The notes: generated by a model not told the origin, from the letters alone. A DNA stretch of 37,997 nucleotides from Gammaproteobacteria bacterium (GCA_029882355.1 JAOUKV010000007.1:74114-112110), one strand, 5' to 3'. Positions 1 through 10,193 are shown, counted from the stretch's first letter. Made by a program: numbers and translations.

Positions 1-994
1 TTGGGCCATGATTTTCATCGTGTTTATCTGAATAATTAGGGTGGATGCCGTGGGCGTTATCGACTGAGATCATCATCGACTGATTCATGCTGCGGGCAAA
101 ATTTTCGGGTGTCGAAGACAAACGATGCAAAACTGATTTCAGGAAATTACCCTGGGCACCCGCAGCTGACATACTACCGACTTCTTCATGATCATTAGAC
201 ACCAGCAAACAATTCTGTTTATCACCCGCCTTCAACAAAGCCATCAGCTCGGTATAACAACTGAGTAGATTATCCAGGCGTGCACTAGCAACGAAGTCCT
301 GATGCAGACCAATCACGGCGGGTGCCTGCACATCGTAGAAGCTCAATTCATAATCCAGTACTTTTTCTACTTTTAAATTCGGATCCTGTTTTAGCAGCAG
401 GCGTAGCAGAATATCGCGAAAATCAGGTTTCGTATTATTGCCTTCCGGCAATTTCATTAAAACAGGTGGAATATGCTGCTGCTTGTCGATCGAGTGATTT
501 TCGTTAGCTTCACGATCAAGGTGAATCGCTAAACTGGGGATAATCGCAATGGCTTGCTCAAAATCAACCAGCACGCTACCTACATCACCATCAGGCGTCA
601 CGTAATTAACCCTGCCAGCCAAAGACAAATCACGATCAAACCAGGTGCTCAGCAAAACGCCACCGTAAACTTCTACACCCAGTTGAAAATAACCGTTTTT
701 AGTCATCTCGGGATTCGGCTTTACTTTCAGGCACGGACTATCGGTATGCGCACCGACCATACGAAAACCATGTTCAACCGGATCACTACCTAGCGTGAAA
801 GCAATAATTGAAGAATCATTGCGCGTCACATAAAACTTACCGGTGTTTGCATGCAGTTCCCAGGCATCGGCCTCATTCAATCGTTTAAAACCATTGTCAT
901 TCAGTATCCGCGTCATTTCATCAACAGCATGAAATGGCGTTGGTGAAGCCTGAATGAATGACAATAAGCCTTCTATGAACTCTGAATCTTGCAT
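1..994 (-). CDS. apeB: M18 family aminopeptidase (aspartyl aminopeptidase type), 3' end cut by window
   Basis: This is a cytosolic zinc metallo-aminopeptidase of family M18, which removes N-terminal residues (often acidic) from peptides. Translating the minus strand from the ATG at 994 gives 331 residues open to the window edge. Family motifs appear in order: GAHTDSPCLKVKP (first metal-ligand region), DRDLSLAGRV, ASARLDNL, SNDHEEVGS (catalytic and metal Glu pair) and DNAHGIHPNYSDKHD. Full-length members have about 430 residues, so roughly the last 100 are missing here. The gene lies 32 bases downstream of the NAD-kinase-like gene on the same strand, so the two are probably co-transcribed. The family is certain; the exact substrate is not. 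Confidence 0.93.
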   Translation of the reverse strand, partial: MQDSEFIEGLLSFIQASPTPFHAVDEMTRILNDNGFKRLNEADAWELHANTGKFYVTRNDSSIIAFTLGSDPVEHGFRMVGAHTDSPCLKVKPNPEMTKNGYFQLGVEVYGGVLLSTWFDRDLSLAGRVNYVTPDGDVGSVLVDFEQAIAIIPSLAIHLDREANENHSIDKQQHIPPVLMKLPEGNNTKPDFRDILLRLLLKQDPNLKVEKVLDYELSFYDVQAPAVIGLHQDFVASARLDNLLSCYTELMALLKAGDKQNCLLVSNDHEEVGSMSAAGAQGNFLKSVLHRLSSTPENFARSMNQSMMISVDNAHGIHPNYSDKHDENHGP

Positions 995-1026
995 GATAGT
1001 GTCCTGATTAACTCTTATTTACTGCT

Positions 1027-2160
1027 TTAACTTATCTTATATAAAGTACGTTGCTCAAAACCAGTGACAATTTGCCTGATGCCTGCCAATTCTTTATCTA
1101 ACTGCGGGCTACCTGTATCGAGTAACAATGGCCGCCCCTGTAAAGAGCGTAGCTTTTCATTGGTCGCAACCACTATGATATTCCTACCACCCACTTTTGC
1201 AATGACTGTGGGGCTAAATTGCTGATTTCCTCGACCAAAAATATGGCCCTGACCACCAATCGCCGTCACCACTATCTTTGAAATTCGGTCTTTATGCGAG
1301 AGGTCATCTAACAAGGCCAATATAGTGGCCTCATCAACATCACTGGCGAGCAATTCTTTATTCAGAACAACGTCAACACCCAGCAAGCAGTTGGTCAAAC
1401 CAAGCTCATCCATCACTGCTGCCGTGGTAGTACCTGCGCCGATAAAATACAGTACCTCATCTTCCATATTCTCAGCGACATCAGCGGCGATATCCTGAAC
1501 CGCTATTTCTTCATGGTTAACCCCGCCCTGTTTCATCGCCTGCATACGCGCGTCGTCCACCGGTACCAATAAATAACCATAACAGCTTGATGAAACTTTG
1601 CCCTGACGATACGCCTGCTCATCCAGATCCATGACCTCAGCCTGCTTCAATGCCAGCGGCTCGCCCTGTTCAAGCATGGCTACCAGATCACCGGCCTGTG
1701 ATGGCGTAACCGCATACACCGCCGAGTGAATTTTGCAACCCGCAGGAATACCAAGCACGGGCAAAATCTCAGCCTGGCCACTTTTATTCAGCGCATCCAG
1801 CACATCACGAGCCGTACCGTCACCACCCGCAAACATCAGCAGATCGATATTGTGGTCGCACAGTTTGAGTACCGCTTCGCTGGTATCGCTGGCGCTAGTT
1901 TCTGTCGATGCCTGCATCACAGTTTCATAAGCCATACCGGCCTTTTCGAGCACATCAGCCCCCATGGCACCACTCACCGTGAGTATCGGTTGTTTGATAA
2001 CCTCCGCCAGTTTTGCTATCGCTAATAACGCTCGTTCAGCCGCTTTTGGCTCGGCACCCCGCGTCAACGCCTGCTCGACAATCTCACGACCATCACTACC
2101 CTTGAGACCGACCGTGCCGCCAATACCCGCCATCGGATTGATGATTAAACCCAGCTTCAT
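1027..2160 (-). CDS. ATP-NAD kinase-like protein (COG3199 type)
   Basis: This 377-residue cytosolic protein has an NAD-kinase/diacylglycerol-kinase-like fold. Its start, MKLGLIINPMAG, is the usual phosphate-loop beginning of the family, and the nucleotide-binding GGDGT motif is at residues 112-116. LGIPAGCKIHSAVYAV follows, as in the long ATP-NAD kinase family proteins rather than the roughly 290-residue housekeeping NadK. Function by family is phosphorylation of NAD or a related diphosphate substrate, but many members are uncharacterised, so I give no symbol. It is divergent from ispG across a 104-base gap that contains a perfect palindrome, and it leads into the M18 peptidase gene. Confidence 0.85.
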   Translation of the reverse strand: MKLGLIINPMAGIGGTVGLKGSDGREIVEQALTRGAEPKAAERALLAIAKLAEVIKQPILTVSGAMGADVLEKAGMAYETVMQASTETSASDTSEAVLKLCDHNIDLLMFAGGDGTARDVLDALNKSGQAEILPVLGIPAGCKIHSAVYAVTPSQAGDLVAMLEQGEPLALKQAEVMDLDEQAYRQGKVSSSCYGYLLVPVDDARMQAMKQGGVNHEEIAVQDIAADVAENMEDEVLYFIGAGTTTAAVMDELGLTNCLLGVDVVLNKELLASDVDEATILALLDDLSHKDRISKIVVTAIGGQGHIFGRGNQQFSPTVIAKVGGRNIIVVATNEKLRSLQGRPLLLDTGSPQLDKELAGIRQIVTGFEQRTLYKIS

Positions 2161-2197
2161 TAATGATATTGATCCAGTTTAAATAAAACCCTCATTC

Positions 2198-2213
2198 TAG
2201 CCTGTACAGGCTA
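2198..2213. promoter_or_regulatory. Perfect 16-bp palindrome, candidate operator between divergent genes
   Basis: TAGCCTGTACAGGCTA reads identically on both strands. It lies in the gap between the NAD-kinase-like gene (minus) and ispG (plus). A possible ispG -10 box (TAGAAT, 2228-2233) starts 14 bases downstream, so a bound dimer would cover the -35 position. The sequence shows symmetry only; no known regulator consensus was recognised. Confidence 0.35.
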
Positions 2214-2264
2214 CGACATTGCAATGGTAGAATGCCTTTTTTTCCAAAAAACAGATAAAACATT

Positions 2265-3497
2265 ATGGAATTCCCTCAGGCTTATCAACCTAGAAGAAGC
2301 TCTCTCGCCGTCGATATTGATGGCATCATTGTCGGTGGCACTGCGCCGGTGGTGGTGCAATCCATGACCAATACCGACACCGCAGATGTTGCGGGCACCA
2401 CCGCTCAAATCATCAAGCTGGCCGATGCCGGTTCTGAACTGGTGCGTATTACCGTCAACGATAATAATGCTGCTGCCGCTGTCGCAAAAATTCGTGATGC
2501 GCTGGATAAGAAAAATTACAGCACACCAATCATTGGCGATTTTCATTTCAACGGACATAAACTACTGAATGATAATCCTGAGTGTGGCGTAGCGCTGGCC
2601 AAATACCGCATCAATCCCGGCAACGTCGGTCGCGGTAAAAATCGTGATACCCAGTTCGCCACCATGATAGAACACGCCGTCAAAAACGACAAAGCCGTAC
2701 GCATTGGTGTCAACTGGGGCAGTATGGATCAGGCGCTGCTCGCCAGATTGATGGACGAAAATGCACAACTGGACGAACCACATGATGCCCATAACGTCAT
2801 GCTGGAAACTGTCATCCGCTCTGCCATCGATAGCGCCAAAGCCGCCGAATCCCTCGGCCTGCACAAAAACAAAATCATCCTCTCCTGCAAAATGAGTGTG
2901 GTCAAAGATCTGGTTACAGTTTATCGCTCATTAGCAGAACGCAGTTACTATGCCTTACATCTTGGCCTCACCGAAGCCGGTATTGGTTCCAAAGGCATCG
3001 TCGCTTCCACCGCCGCACTCAGCATGTTATTGCACGACGGCATCGGTGACACCATTCGTGTTTCGTTAACACCAGAACCGGGTGCAGCACGCGACAAGGA
3101 AGTTATTGTTGCTCAGGAAATTTTACAAACCATGGGACTACGTTCTTTTGTGCCACTGGTCACTGCCTGCCCTGGCTGTGGTCGCACTACCAGCGATTTC
3201 TTCCAGCAACTGGCTGCCGATGTACAAAATCACCTGCGCCAACAAATGCCCATCTGGAAAAATATACACCAGGGTGTCGCCGACATGAGCGTCGCCGTAA
3301 TGGGTTGCGTGGTTAACGGTCCCGGTGAAAGCAAACACGCCAACATAGGTATCAGCATGCCCGGCAGTGGAGAAATACCCGTCGCACCAGTGTATGAAGA
3401 TGGTAAAAAAACAGTCACTTTAAAAGGTGACAATATTGCCGATGAATTTAAGGCATTGATCGATAGTTACGTTGAAAGATCTTATTCAAAAATATAG
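2265..3497 (+). CDS. ispG: 4-hydroxy-3-methylbut-2-en-1-yl diphosphate synthase IspG
   Basis: This is the penultimate enzyme of the MEP isoprenoid pathway. It is a 4Fe-4S protein that converts methylerythritol cyclodiphosphate to HMBPP in the cytosol. The 410 residues begin with a TIM-barrel region (VQSMTNTDT, residues 31-39, then INPGNVG). The cluster-binding end follows: Cys302 and Cys305 in CPGCGR, Cys348 in GCVVNGPGE, and Glu355. The protein is longer than the 372-residue E. coli enzyme, having a larger middle section (around 155-180) as in many other proteobacteria. The TonB receptor starts 33 bases after it. No pathway neighbour is present. Confidence 0.97.
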   Translation: MEFPQAYQPRRSSLAVDIDGIIVGGTAPVVVQSMTNTDTADVAGTTAQIIKLADAGSELVRITVNDNNAAAAVAKIRDALDKKNYSTPIIGDFHFNGHKLLNDNPECGVALAKYRINPGNVGRGKNRDTQFATMIEHAVKNDKAVRIGVNWGSMDQALLARLMDENAQLDEPHDAHNVMLETVIRSAIDSAKAAESLGLHKNKIILSCKMSVVKDLVTVYRSLAERSYYALHLGLTEAGIGSKGIVASTAALSMLLHDGIGDTIRVSLTPEPGAARDKEVIVAQEILQTMGLRSFVPLVTACPGCGRTTSDFFQQLAADVQNHLRQQMPIWKNIHQGVADMSVAVMGCVVNGPGESKHANIGISMPGSGEIPVAPVYEDGKKTVTLKGDNIADEFKALIDSYVERSYSKI

Positions 3498-3530
3498 CCT
3501 ATAAAAATCAGAATTAAATTCAAAACCAAT

Positions 3531-5606
3531 ATGAAAATACATCAACTAATAATAGTGTCTCTCGGTTTGCTTCAGACTTTATCCGCGCATGCGAATAGCG
3601 ATGAACGATTAGATCATTTTCTTTCTTTAAGCCTGGAAGAATTAGTAAATCTCGAAACCACCATTGCTAGCAATTCAAAACATACCATCACTAATGCGCC
3701 TGCAGTGGTCACACTGATTACCGCAGATGACATCAAAGCCACTGGCGCAACCAACCTGATGGATGTACTGGAAGGCGTGCCAGGTATTCATATCAGAGCC
3801 AGCCATTTTGCATTCAGACCGCTGGTGCATTTTCGTGGTGCCAATGCGGCTCAAACACTGCTCATGGTTAACGGTACTCCCATGAAAGATATGATGTGGG
3901 GCTTCGGCATTTTCTGGAAAGGGCTACCAACCAGCATGATTGATCGCATTGAAATTATCCGAGGCCCAGGCTCTGCCCTGTTTGGCGCTGATGCTTCTGC
4001 CGGTGTCATTAATGTTATAACGAAAACCGCGGGTAAAATTGAGCACTCTGAAGCGGGCATCAGAGTTGGAAGCTTTAATACAAAAACAGCATGGATGCAG
4101 CACGGTGATAACTGGAACGGTTTCGACATAGGTTTAACCGCTGAATTATTTAGCACCGATGGTCATGATCCATTCATCGAAGCGGATGGACAAACTTCAT
4201 CGGATCAAACTTATGCGACTAATACCTCTTACGCACCAGGTACTGCCGGATATGGCTGGGATAATAAGGACATTCGTTTTTCCGTTGCCAAAAATAACTG
4301 GCGACTTCTTGCTGACTATATACAGCATAGTGATTTAGAAATTGGCTTAACGGGTGCCGGTGTTCTCGATCCTGTCACCCAGGCGAGCGATAGCCGATAT
4401 AACATCGACTTACTTTATAACGATAAATCGTTTAGCCGAAACTGGGCGCTAGACGCAGAACTAAGCTACCTGCACCTCGACTATAGCTCCGGTGATGGCT
4501 TTCAGGAACGCCCTCCTGGCTATACCGATGCTACGGGCGTTTATCTAGATGGTATCATCAATCAAATGCGATCAGCCGAACGTCGTATGAACTTTGAGAC
4601 CAGTGGACTTTATAGCGGGCTAGAAAATCATGGATTACGTCTCGGAGCAGGATACACGCAACAGGATTTATATTCCGTCGAACAATTTATCAATAGTGGT
4701 ATCGGACCAGACGGAAATCCGCTGCCAATCGGTAGCGCATTAGTCAATGTTTCAGATACAGCCTATGCTTTTGCGCCTGAAAAAATGCGTAAAATCAGTT
4801 ATCTATTCCTACAGGATGTTTGGGCTATCGACGACGATCTGGAGCTAACTGTCGGCGCGCGTTATGATGACTACTCCGATTTTGGCAATACCTTTAATCC
4901 TCGCCTGGCATTAGTATGGGAAAACTCTGACAGACTGACAACGAAACTAATATACGGTCAGGCATTTCGTGCCCCCTCTTATCAAGAACTATTTTCTGAA
5001 ACATCTCGCACTCTGGGCAATGCCAATCTAAACCCTGAACAATCTAAAACTACGGAACTGGCATTTTCATTTATTGCGACAAAAAATCTACACCTGAATC
5101 TGAATCTGTACAATTTAAAACAGACCGACATTATTCGTGCCGTTGCCGTCACGGGGTTAACAAAAAACCAATTTCAAAATACGGGTGACCATACGATTAA
5201 TGGCTTTGAGTTAGAAGCACAGTGGCAAACAACGAAAGACGTAAGAATTTCCGGAAACTATTCACGAAATAATCAGGATGATAGCGTCTTCCGCACAATT
5301 CAGGAACCTGATCAGAATGCTTATCTGCGTTTGGACTGGGGCTTCCTGCCGGAATGGAACTGGAACTTACAAAGCAACTGGATTAGTGAGCGTCCACGAG
5401 CCTCTGGCGACAACCGACCTCCAGCAGACGATTATTTCTTAACCGACACTACGGTTCGCTACGCGCGTTCCGAAAGCTGGGAGTTTGCAGCATCAGTACG
5501 CAATTTGCTCGACGTTGATGCACGAGAATATACAGGTAGTGCTATCCCCAACGATCTACCACTACCCGAACGTAATTTATATGCAGAAGTGCGCTACACA
5601 TTTTAA
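3531..5606 (+). CDS. TonB-dependent outer-membrane receptor
   Basis: A 691-residue outer-membrane receptor that uses TonB energy to import a ligand such as a siderophore or cobalamin-like compound. A signal peptide covers about residues 1-21 (hydrophobic run ending SAHA). The plug domain, about 45-165, shows APAVVTLITADDI, a VLEGVPGI segment and IEIIRGPGSALFGADA. The rest is a beta-barrel with a receptor C-terminus (RNLLDVDAREY) and the terminal aromatic residue Phe (VRYTF). Its stop is 22 bases before a YfiR-like gene, which overlaps a hybrid histidine kinase gene, so the three probably form an operon. The ligand cannot be read from sequence. There is no N-terminal signalling domain of the FecA type. 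Confidence 0.93.
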   Translation: MKIHQLIIVSLGLLQTLSAHANSDERLDHFLSLSLEELVNLETTIASNSKHTITNAPAVVTLITADDIKATGATNLMDVLEGVPGIHIRASHFAFRPLVHFRGANAAQTLLMVNGTPMKDMMWGFGIFWKGLPTSMIDRIEIIRGPGSALFGADASAGVINVITKTAGKIEHSEAGIRVGSFNTKTAWMQHGDNWNGFDIGLTAELFSTDGHDPFIEADGQTSSDQTYATNTSYAPGTAGYGWDNKDIRFSVAKNNWRLLADYIQHSDLEIGLTGAGVLDPVTQASDSRYNIDLLYNDKSFSRNWALDAELSYLHLDYSSGDGFQERPPGYTDATGVYLDGIINQMRSAERRMNFETSGLYSGLENHGLRLGAGYTQQDLYSVEQFINSGIGPDGNPLPIGSALVNVSDTAYAFAPEKMRKISYLFLQDVWAIDDDLELTVGARYDDYSDFGNTFNPRLALVWENSDRLTTKLIYGQAFRAPSYQELFSETSRTLGNANLNPEQSKTTELAFSFIATKNLHLNLNLYNLKQTDIIRAVAVTGLTKNQFQNTGDHTINGFELEAQWQTTKDVRISGNYSRNNQDDSVFRTIQEPDQNAYLRLDWGFLPEWNWNLQSNWISERPRASGDNRPPADDYFLTDTTVRYARSESWEFAASVRNLLDVDAREYTGSAIPNDLPLPERNLYAEVRYTF

Positions 5607-5628
5607 TTTAATGGAATAACAAAGCAGA

Positions 5629-6243
5629 ATGATCGGATTGAAAGGGAAATCACACCCAAATAATAACAGCTACGGTGCTGGTGAATTGAAACGGTTAACA
5701 ATAAGGCTGTTGATCTGTTCCTGCCTTATGGTGGCGAATGCCATGCAGACCGCCACTGCACAAACTCGTATCGAAGAAGATAATTTACTCAAGGCAGCCT
5801 TCATTTACAATTTTGCCAAATTCACGAACTGGCCAGAAGGCACATGGAAACAACAGAATACTCCACTGAATCTGTGTACTGCTGGCAAGGATGGACTGGT
5901 CAGTAAGCTTAAGCATCTTGCCGGGAAAGTAATTAAACAGCGACCGGTTACTATCATGTCACTGAACAATATGCAGGTTCCGAAGAACTGTCATCTGCTT
6001 TACATTGCGAGCTCAGAGAAAAATGATTACAAAGACATCCTCAAAGCTGTGCATACGCAGCCGGTACTAACAATTAGTGAACTACCCCATTTTGCACGCT
6101 CAGGCGGTATGATTGAATTCGACCGGAAAAAAGATCAAACCAACTTTATCATTAATTTAGCTGTTGCCCGCGGAGCAGGGTTATCAATCAATTCCCGTCT
6201 GTTAAGTTTGGCAGAAGTGATCACTAATGAGAAAGCTCAATGA
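5629..6243 (+). CDS. YfiR-like periplasmic protein (DUF4154)
   Basis: A 204-residue protein of the YfiR/DUF4154 family. These are periplasmic proteins; in Pseudomonas YfiR restrains the membrane diguanylate cyclase YfiN. Diagnostic stretches are [19 protein letters not shown] (residues 53-71), LNLCTAGKD (Cys83), [12 protein letters not shown] (Cys121) and the ending [18 protein letters not shown] hydrophobic signal segment lies at about 24-45. The first ATG leaves a 20-residue polar lead and has no clear ribosome site. A TTG at 5686, just before KRLTIRLL, follows GGTG and is a reasonable alternative start. Its 3' end overlaps the kinase start by four bases (ATGA), so translation is coupled. 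I infer that it modulates the kinase's periplasmic sensor. Confidence 0.85.
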   Translation: MIGLKGKSHPNNNSYGAGELKRLTIRLLICSCLMVANAMQTATAQTRIEEDNLLKAAFIYNFAKFTNWPEGTWKQQNTPLNLCTAGKDGLVSKLKHLAGKVIKQRPVTIMSLNNMQVPKNCHLLYIASSEKNDYKDILKAVHTQPVLTISELPHFARSGGMIEFDRKKDQTNFIINLAVARGAGLSINSRLLSLAEVITNEKAQ

Positions 6244-8165
6244 TCTTACAGAACGCCTCTATCAAACGAAAACTACAAACCATCATTCTGGGCACAGCTG
6301 CTATTGTATTGTTGCTAAGTTTACTACTGTTTATGACACTGGAAATTGTCTCTGCCCGAGATGATGCGAAGACACGATTGCAAGCGCTAGCGACCGTACT
6401 CGGTGCTAATAGTACCGCCGCAATTTCCTTTCAGGATAAAAAATCCGCAACAGAAACACTCGCCAGCCTCGCTTCACAGGATGACATCGTATGGGCTGAT
6501 ATCCACTACGCAGATGGTGAAATCTTTGCTGAGTACCGTTCATCAAAACTTGATGAGACATTCGAACTTAAACACGAAGAAACAAACAATGGATTTCTTT
6601 GGGGTCAGGTCGAGGTTGAAGAAGCTATCATATTTGATGGTGAGGTTATCAGCCACTTCCGAATCATTGGTGATATGAGCCGTGTACATGCCATCCTGCT
6701 ACAGCAATCCTATCTGGGACTGGGGATTTTTGCGATTTCCATGCTTGTGGCGCTGCTACTTTCCAATCGTCTGCAACAAGTTGTGTCAGTACCAGTACGC
6801 CGCCTACTCGATACCATGGAAGCCGTAACCACAAAAAGAGACTTTAGTCGCCGTGCCGAACGCCTCAGCAATGATGAGCTGGGTACTCTGGTCGATGACT
6901 TCAACATTATGCTGGACAACCTCGAGGGCTACGATAAAAAACTGACCAGTCACCATGAGGATCTGGAACGACTGGTACATGAGCGTACCCTTGAACTTGA
7001 TTTAGCAAAAATTCAGGCCGAAGCCGCCAGTCATGCGAAAAGTGATTTCCTGGCAACCATGAGCCATGAAATAAGAACACCGATGAATGGAATAATTGGA
7101 ATGTTAAATCTGTTTAAACGGACATCACTGACAGAAACACAGGCAAATTATCTTGATACTATTGATGTTTCAAGTGAACAGCTGCTGCTTTTACTAAATG
7201 ACATTCTCGATATTTCTGAAATAGAATCAGGCAAACTGGTGTTAGAGCATGCCCCGTTTAAATTATCAGAACTCAGTGATGATTGCATACATCTGATTGA
7301 GAGCAGGGCTAATCACAAGCATCTTGAACTATATATCGATGCCCAACCTGATCTGCCCGACGATCTTATTGGCGACGAAATACGTATGCGTCAGATTTTT
7401 ATTAATCTTTTAAACAATGCGGTTAAGTTTACAGAACAAGGCAGCATTACTTTGCGCATTGAAGTCATTGAGCAATACAAGAACACCGTTAATTTACTTT
7501 TTTCGGTAATTGATACAGGCATAGGTATCCCTGAAGAAAAATCACATCTGCTGTTTGATAAATTCTCTCAGGTAGATTCAAGTCTTAGTCGAAAACATGG
7601 CGGCAGTGGACTTGGTTTAGCCATCTCTAAAAAACTCGTCGATGCCATGGATGGTGAAATAGGTTTTAGAAATAATCTTGACAGGGGTTCGACTTTTTAT
7701 GTTTCATTGCAACTATCGATTGCGCCGGAAACTTCTATTAAGAATATCAACGAAGATATTAATAAAGATAACATTATCTCAGCACTGTCAATTCTTCTGG
7801 CCGAAGATAATAAAATCAATCGCTATGCAGCCAAAACACTGATGGAACAGGATGGACATCATGTAACGGTGGCGACTAATGGCGAGGAAGCCGTCGATGC
7901 CGTCATTAATTCAGACAAAGCCTTCGATGTTATTTTAATGGATATTCACATGCCAAAAGTAGATGGTATAGAAGCATGTTCACGCATAAGAGCATTACAG
8001 GACAAAGAAAAGCGATCAACACCAATCATAGCTTTAACAGCAAATATCCTGCAGGACGAAAAACATAAATGTTTTGAGGCCGGGATGAATAGTTTTATCA
8101 CCAAGCCATTTTCTCCTGAAAAGTTAAATGCTGAAATGGCATCACTTTTACGTAAAGATTTGTAA
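6240..8165 (+). CDS. Hybrid sensor histidine kinase with HAMP and receiver domains
   Basis: A 641-residue inner-membrane kinase. Membrane helices lie at about residues 13-35 and 155-175 and enclose a periplasmic sensor of about 115 residues resembling CHASE8-type domains. A HAMP linker (about 176-230) and a coiled coil follow. The HisKA domain has phospho-acceptor His276 in [10 protein letters not shown]. The ATPase domain has N-box LNNAVKF (391-397), DTGIGIP (425-431) and GGSGLGLA (454-461). The C-terminal receiver has Asp568 in [10 protein letters not shown] and Lys622 in TKPF. There is no Hpt or DNA-binding domain, so phosphate must pass to another protein. It is translationally coupled to the YfiR-like gene. 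This architecture (CHASE8-HAMP-kinase) commonly pairs with YfiR and a TonB receptor. Confidence 0.93.
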   Translation: MILQNASIKRKLQTIILGTAAIVLLLSLLLFMTLEIVSARDDAKTRLQALATVLGANSTAAISFQDKKSATETLASLASQDDIVWADIHYADGEIFAEYRSSKLDETFELKHEETNNGFLWGQVEVEEAIIFDGEVISHFRIIGDMSRVHAILLQQSYLGLGIFAISMLVALLLSNRLQQVVSVPVRRLLDTMEAVTTKRDFSRRAERLSNDELGTLVDDFNIMLDNLEGYDKKLTSHHEDLERLVHERTLELDLAKIQAEAASHAKSDFLATMSHEIRTPMNGIIGMLNLFKRTSLTETQANYLDTIDVSSEQLLLLLNDILDISEIESGKLVLEHAPFKLSELSDDCIHLIESRANHKHLELYIDAQPDLPDDLIGDEIRMRQIFINLLNNAVKFTEQGSITLRIEVIEQYKNTVNLLFSVIDTGIGIPEEKSHLLFDKFSQVDSSLSRKHGGSGLGLAISKKLVDAMDGEIGFRNNLDRGSTFYVSLQLSIAPETSIKNINEDINKDNIISALSILLAEDNKINRYAAKTLMEQDGHHVTVATNGEEAVDAVINSDKAFDVILMDIHMPKVDGIEACSRIRALQDKEKRSTPIIALTANILQDEKHKCFEAGMNSFITKPFSPEKLNAEMASLLRKDL

Positions 8166-8315
8166 TATCAAGCGGCTAAACACTCCAGGACGATGCTATC
8201 GTATTTGTTTCAGCATAAATCTACTCTAAGAGCCCTCTTGCTGAGTTAAACCTTCCCAATACAAATGCTTATCTGTAGAATTTGGCCTTTATCGCATTCA
8301 TCGGAGCAATAGGGT

Positions 8316-9032
8316 ATGGGCAGAGCCTATCAAAACCGCAAAGCAGACATAGCAAAAACGTCTGACGCCAAAGCCAAGGTCTACAGCAAATATGGCCGTG
8401 AAATCTACGTCTGCGCCAAATCAGGTGGACTCGATCCAGAAGGCAACCTGGCATTGCGCGGACTTATTGAGCGAGCCAAAAAAGACCAGGTACCCAGCCA
8501 CGTTATTGCCAAAGCTATTGAAAAGGCCAAAGGCGGCGGTGGCGAAGACTTCTCCCCCGCCATTTATGAAGGTTACGGCCCCGGAGGCTGTATGGTGATG
8601 GTCGAATGCCTCACCGACAATCCCAATCGTACTTTTGGTGATGTCCGCGTTGCCTTCACCAAAACAAATTGCAAGATTGGTACTCAAGGTAGCACCAGCC
8701 ACATGTTCGATCACGCCTGCATCCTGGCCTACAAAGGCGAAGATGAAGATGCCGCACTCGAGGCATTGCTCATGGCCGATGTTGATGTCACCGATGTAGA
8801 AAGCGAAGACGGATTAATCACCGTATTTGCGCCTCATACCGAATACTTCAAGGCAAAAAATGCATTAACAGATGCTTTTGGGGAAATTGACTTTGAAGTT
8901 GATGCGATTCAATATTTGCCAACAACAAGCACAGCTCTTTCAGGCGAAAATTTAGAACTGTTTCATAAATTTTATGACATGTTGAATGAATTAGATGACG
9001 TGCAAAATATTTATCATGATGCGGAGTTTTAA
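8316..9032 (+). CDS. yeeN: YebC/PmpR family protein, YeeN subgroup
   Basis: A 238-residue cytosolic protein of the YebC/TACO1 family, whose members act in transcription control or help ribosomes through proline stretches. The N-terminus MGRAYQNRK and the line [20 protein letters not shown] match the shorter-lead YeeN branch rather than YebC proper, which starts MAGHSKW. Other family features are [29 protein letters not shown] and the ending [12 protein letters not shown]. It stands alone: the upstream 150 bases hold no gene, and a strong symmetrical hairpin follows the stop. The subgroup call is by recall of E. coli YeeN and is fairly secure; the precise function is unsettled. Confidence 0.88.
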   Translation: MGRAYQNRKADIAKTSDAKAKVYSKYGREIYVCAKSGGLDPEGNLALRGLIERAKKDQVPSHVIAKAIEKAKGGGGEDFSPAIYEGYGPGGCMVMVECLTDNPNRTFGDVRVAFTKTNCKIGTQGSTSHMFDHACILAYKGEDEDAALEALLMADVDVTDVESEDGLITVFAPHTEYFKAKNALTDAFGEIDFEVDAIQYLPTTSTALSGENLELFHKFYDMLNELDDVQNIYHDAEF

Positions 9033-9052
9033 ACGCACGTCTTAAACTTTAG

Positions 9053-9087
9053 ATACAGCGCAATAATGATAGCTTATTGCGCTGTAT
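9053..9087. terminator. Bidirectional hairpin between convergent genes
   Basis: A perfect 14-bp stem, ATACAGCGCAATAA at 9053-9066 and its complement at 9074-9087, encloses a 7-base loop. It fills the 62-base gap between the yeeN stop and the stop of the opposing DUF2235 gene. There is no long T-run on either side, so termination efficiency is uncertain, but the position is typical of a shared terminator. Confidence 0.65.
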
Positions 9088-9094
9088 AACAAGA

Positions 9095-10117
9095 TCAATC
9101 CTTTTCAACCTCATATTCCAGACCAAGTATCCACGGCTTATAAGGCGGCTCCGCTTTATTATCAACATTGTTACTGCGCTGCAAAACACTTTCATGCACA
9201 ACCGGTTTATCTGATCGGCTTGAATCCCAGAAACGCTGTTTCTTCGGATAAAGCCTGGTCCAGCCTTCACCGCGTGAATTATGCATATGGCCATTCACGT
9301 TGCCATTGATAGTAATTGAATGTTTGGGATAAATACGAAGACCGTGATTCATCGCCATATTCTGCATCCAGGCAAACGGAATATCTGACAACTCCTGCTC
9401 ATCATAACCACCACCAACATCGGTGTGCATGCCACAAAACCAGACCTGTTTAATGGTTTGATAATCTAAAGTTTCAGCATCCCAGAGAATAGGATGAAAG
9501 GTTTTTCGTTCATCATCAATCGCCAGTGCCTGATAGGCATTTTCGACTGACTCGTTCAATTTAAAATTTTGAAACGAATGCTGCATACCGGGAATTTTAT
9601 TAAGCAACACGCTCAGCGGTTTAATCGGCAAACCCAATGCTGCCACCGTATCATAGCAACCCAGAAACTTGATACGTGTCCACATAGTATGATGTCGAGC
9701 AACAAACTCTTTCGCCTTTGCCTTGCGCTTGCCATCATCTGAAATCTTATAAATTTTATAAGCCTGATCAATCAACTCAGGACGAGATTTTGGAATAACA
9801 CCAAAATAATGAATAAAACTACTCAAACTCCGTACCGTCGCCGCACCACGACTAAAACCAAACAAATAGATTTGATCACCGGCTTCAAAGTTTTCAAAAA
9901 TAAAGGTATAACATTCCAGAATATTTTTAGAGATACCCGCACCACTGACATTACCCGAAACTTTTCGCCAGCCAGTACCCAGACCCGCATCATAAAATGA
10001 AATTTGTTTTTGAGTTCGATCTTCAATGATATTGAAGAGTTTATAGATATTAGTATTGGCTCCCTTACCGCCTTCCTGTCCCGTTCCATCGGAAAATATT
10101 ACAATGTTTTTTGGCAT
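9095..10117 (-). CDS. DUF2235 alpha/beta hydrolase-like protein
   Basis: A 340-residue protein of the DUF2235 family, which includes Tle1-type phospholipase effectors of type VI secretion but also many uncharacterised stand-alone proteins. The N-terminus NIVIFSDGTGQEGG is characteristic. The nucleophile elbow GFSRG (residues 87-91, Ser89) and AGLGTGW fit the family, and GMHTDVGGGYDEQELSDIPFAWM is the conserved C-terminal segment. No signal peptide or membrane helix is seen. AGGAG lies seven bases before the ATG, supporting this start. No VgrG, PAAR or immunity-like gene is nearby, so an effector role is not supported by context. Hydrolase activity is inferred from the fold. Confidence 0.85.
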   Translation of the reverse strand: MPKNIVIFSDGTGQEGGKGANTNIYKLFNIIEDRTQKQISFYDAGLGTGWRKVSGNVSGAGISKNILECYTFIFENFEAGDQIYLFGFSRGAATVRSLSSFIHYFGVIPKSRPELIDQAYKIYKISDDGKRKAKAKEFVARHHTMWTRIKFLGCYDTVAALGLPIKPLSVLLNKIPGMQHSFQNFKLNESVENAYQALAIDDERKTFHPILWDAETLDYQTIKQVWFCGMHTDVGGGYDEQELSDIPFAWMQNMAMNHGLRIYPKHSITINGNVNGHMHNSRGEGWTRLYPKKQRFWDSSRSDKPVVHESVLQRSNNVDNKAEPPYKPWILGLEYEVEKD

Positions 10118-10168
10118 GGTTTTCTCCTTTTTTTGGTGTTTTTGTTCCTATGGTTTTACAACACGATT

Positions 10169-10193
10169 GATGCGGTTCGTACCTCACCGCATC
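10169..10193. repeat. REP-like palindromic repeat
   Basis: GATGCGGT (10169-10176) and ACCGCATC (10186-10193) form an 8-bp stem around a 9-base loop. The minus-strand form begins TAGGATGCGGTGAGG and ends GAACCGCATC, which I recall as a dispersed intergenic repeat in several gammaproteobacteria; only one copy lies in this window. Its edge supplies the stop codon of the small upstream ORF. Confidence 0.55.
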
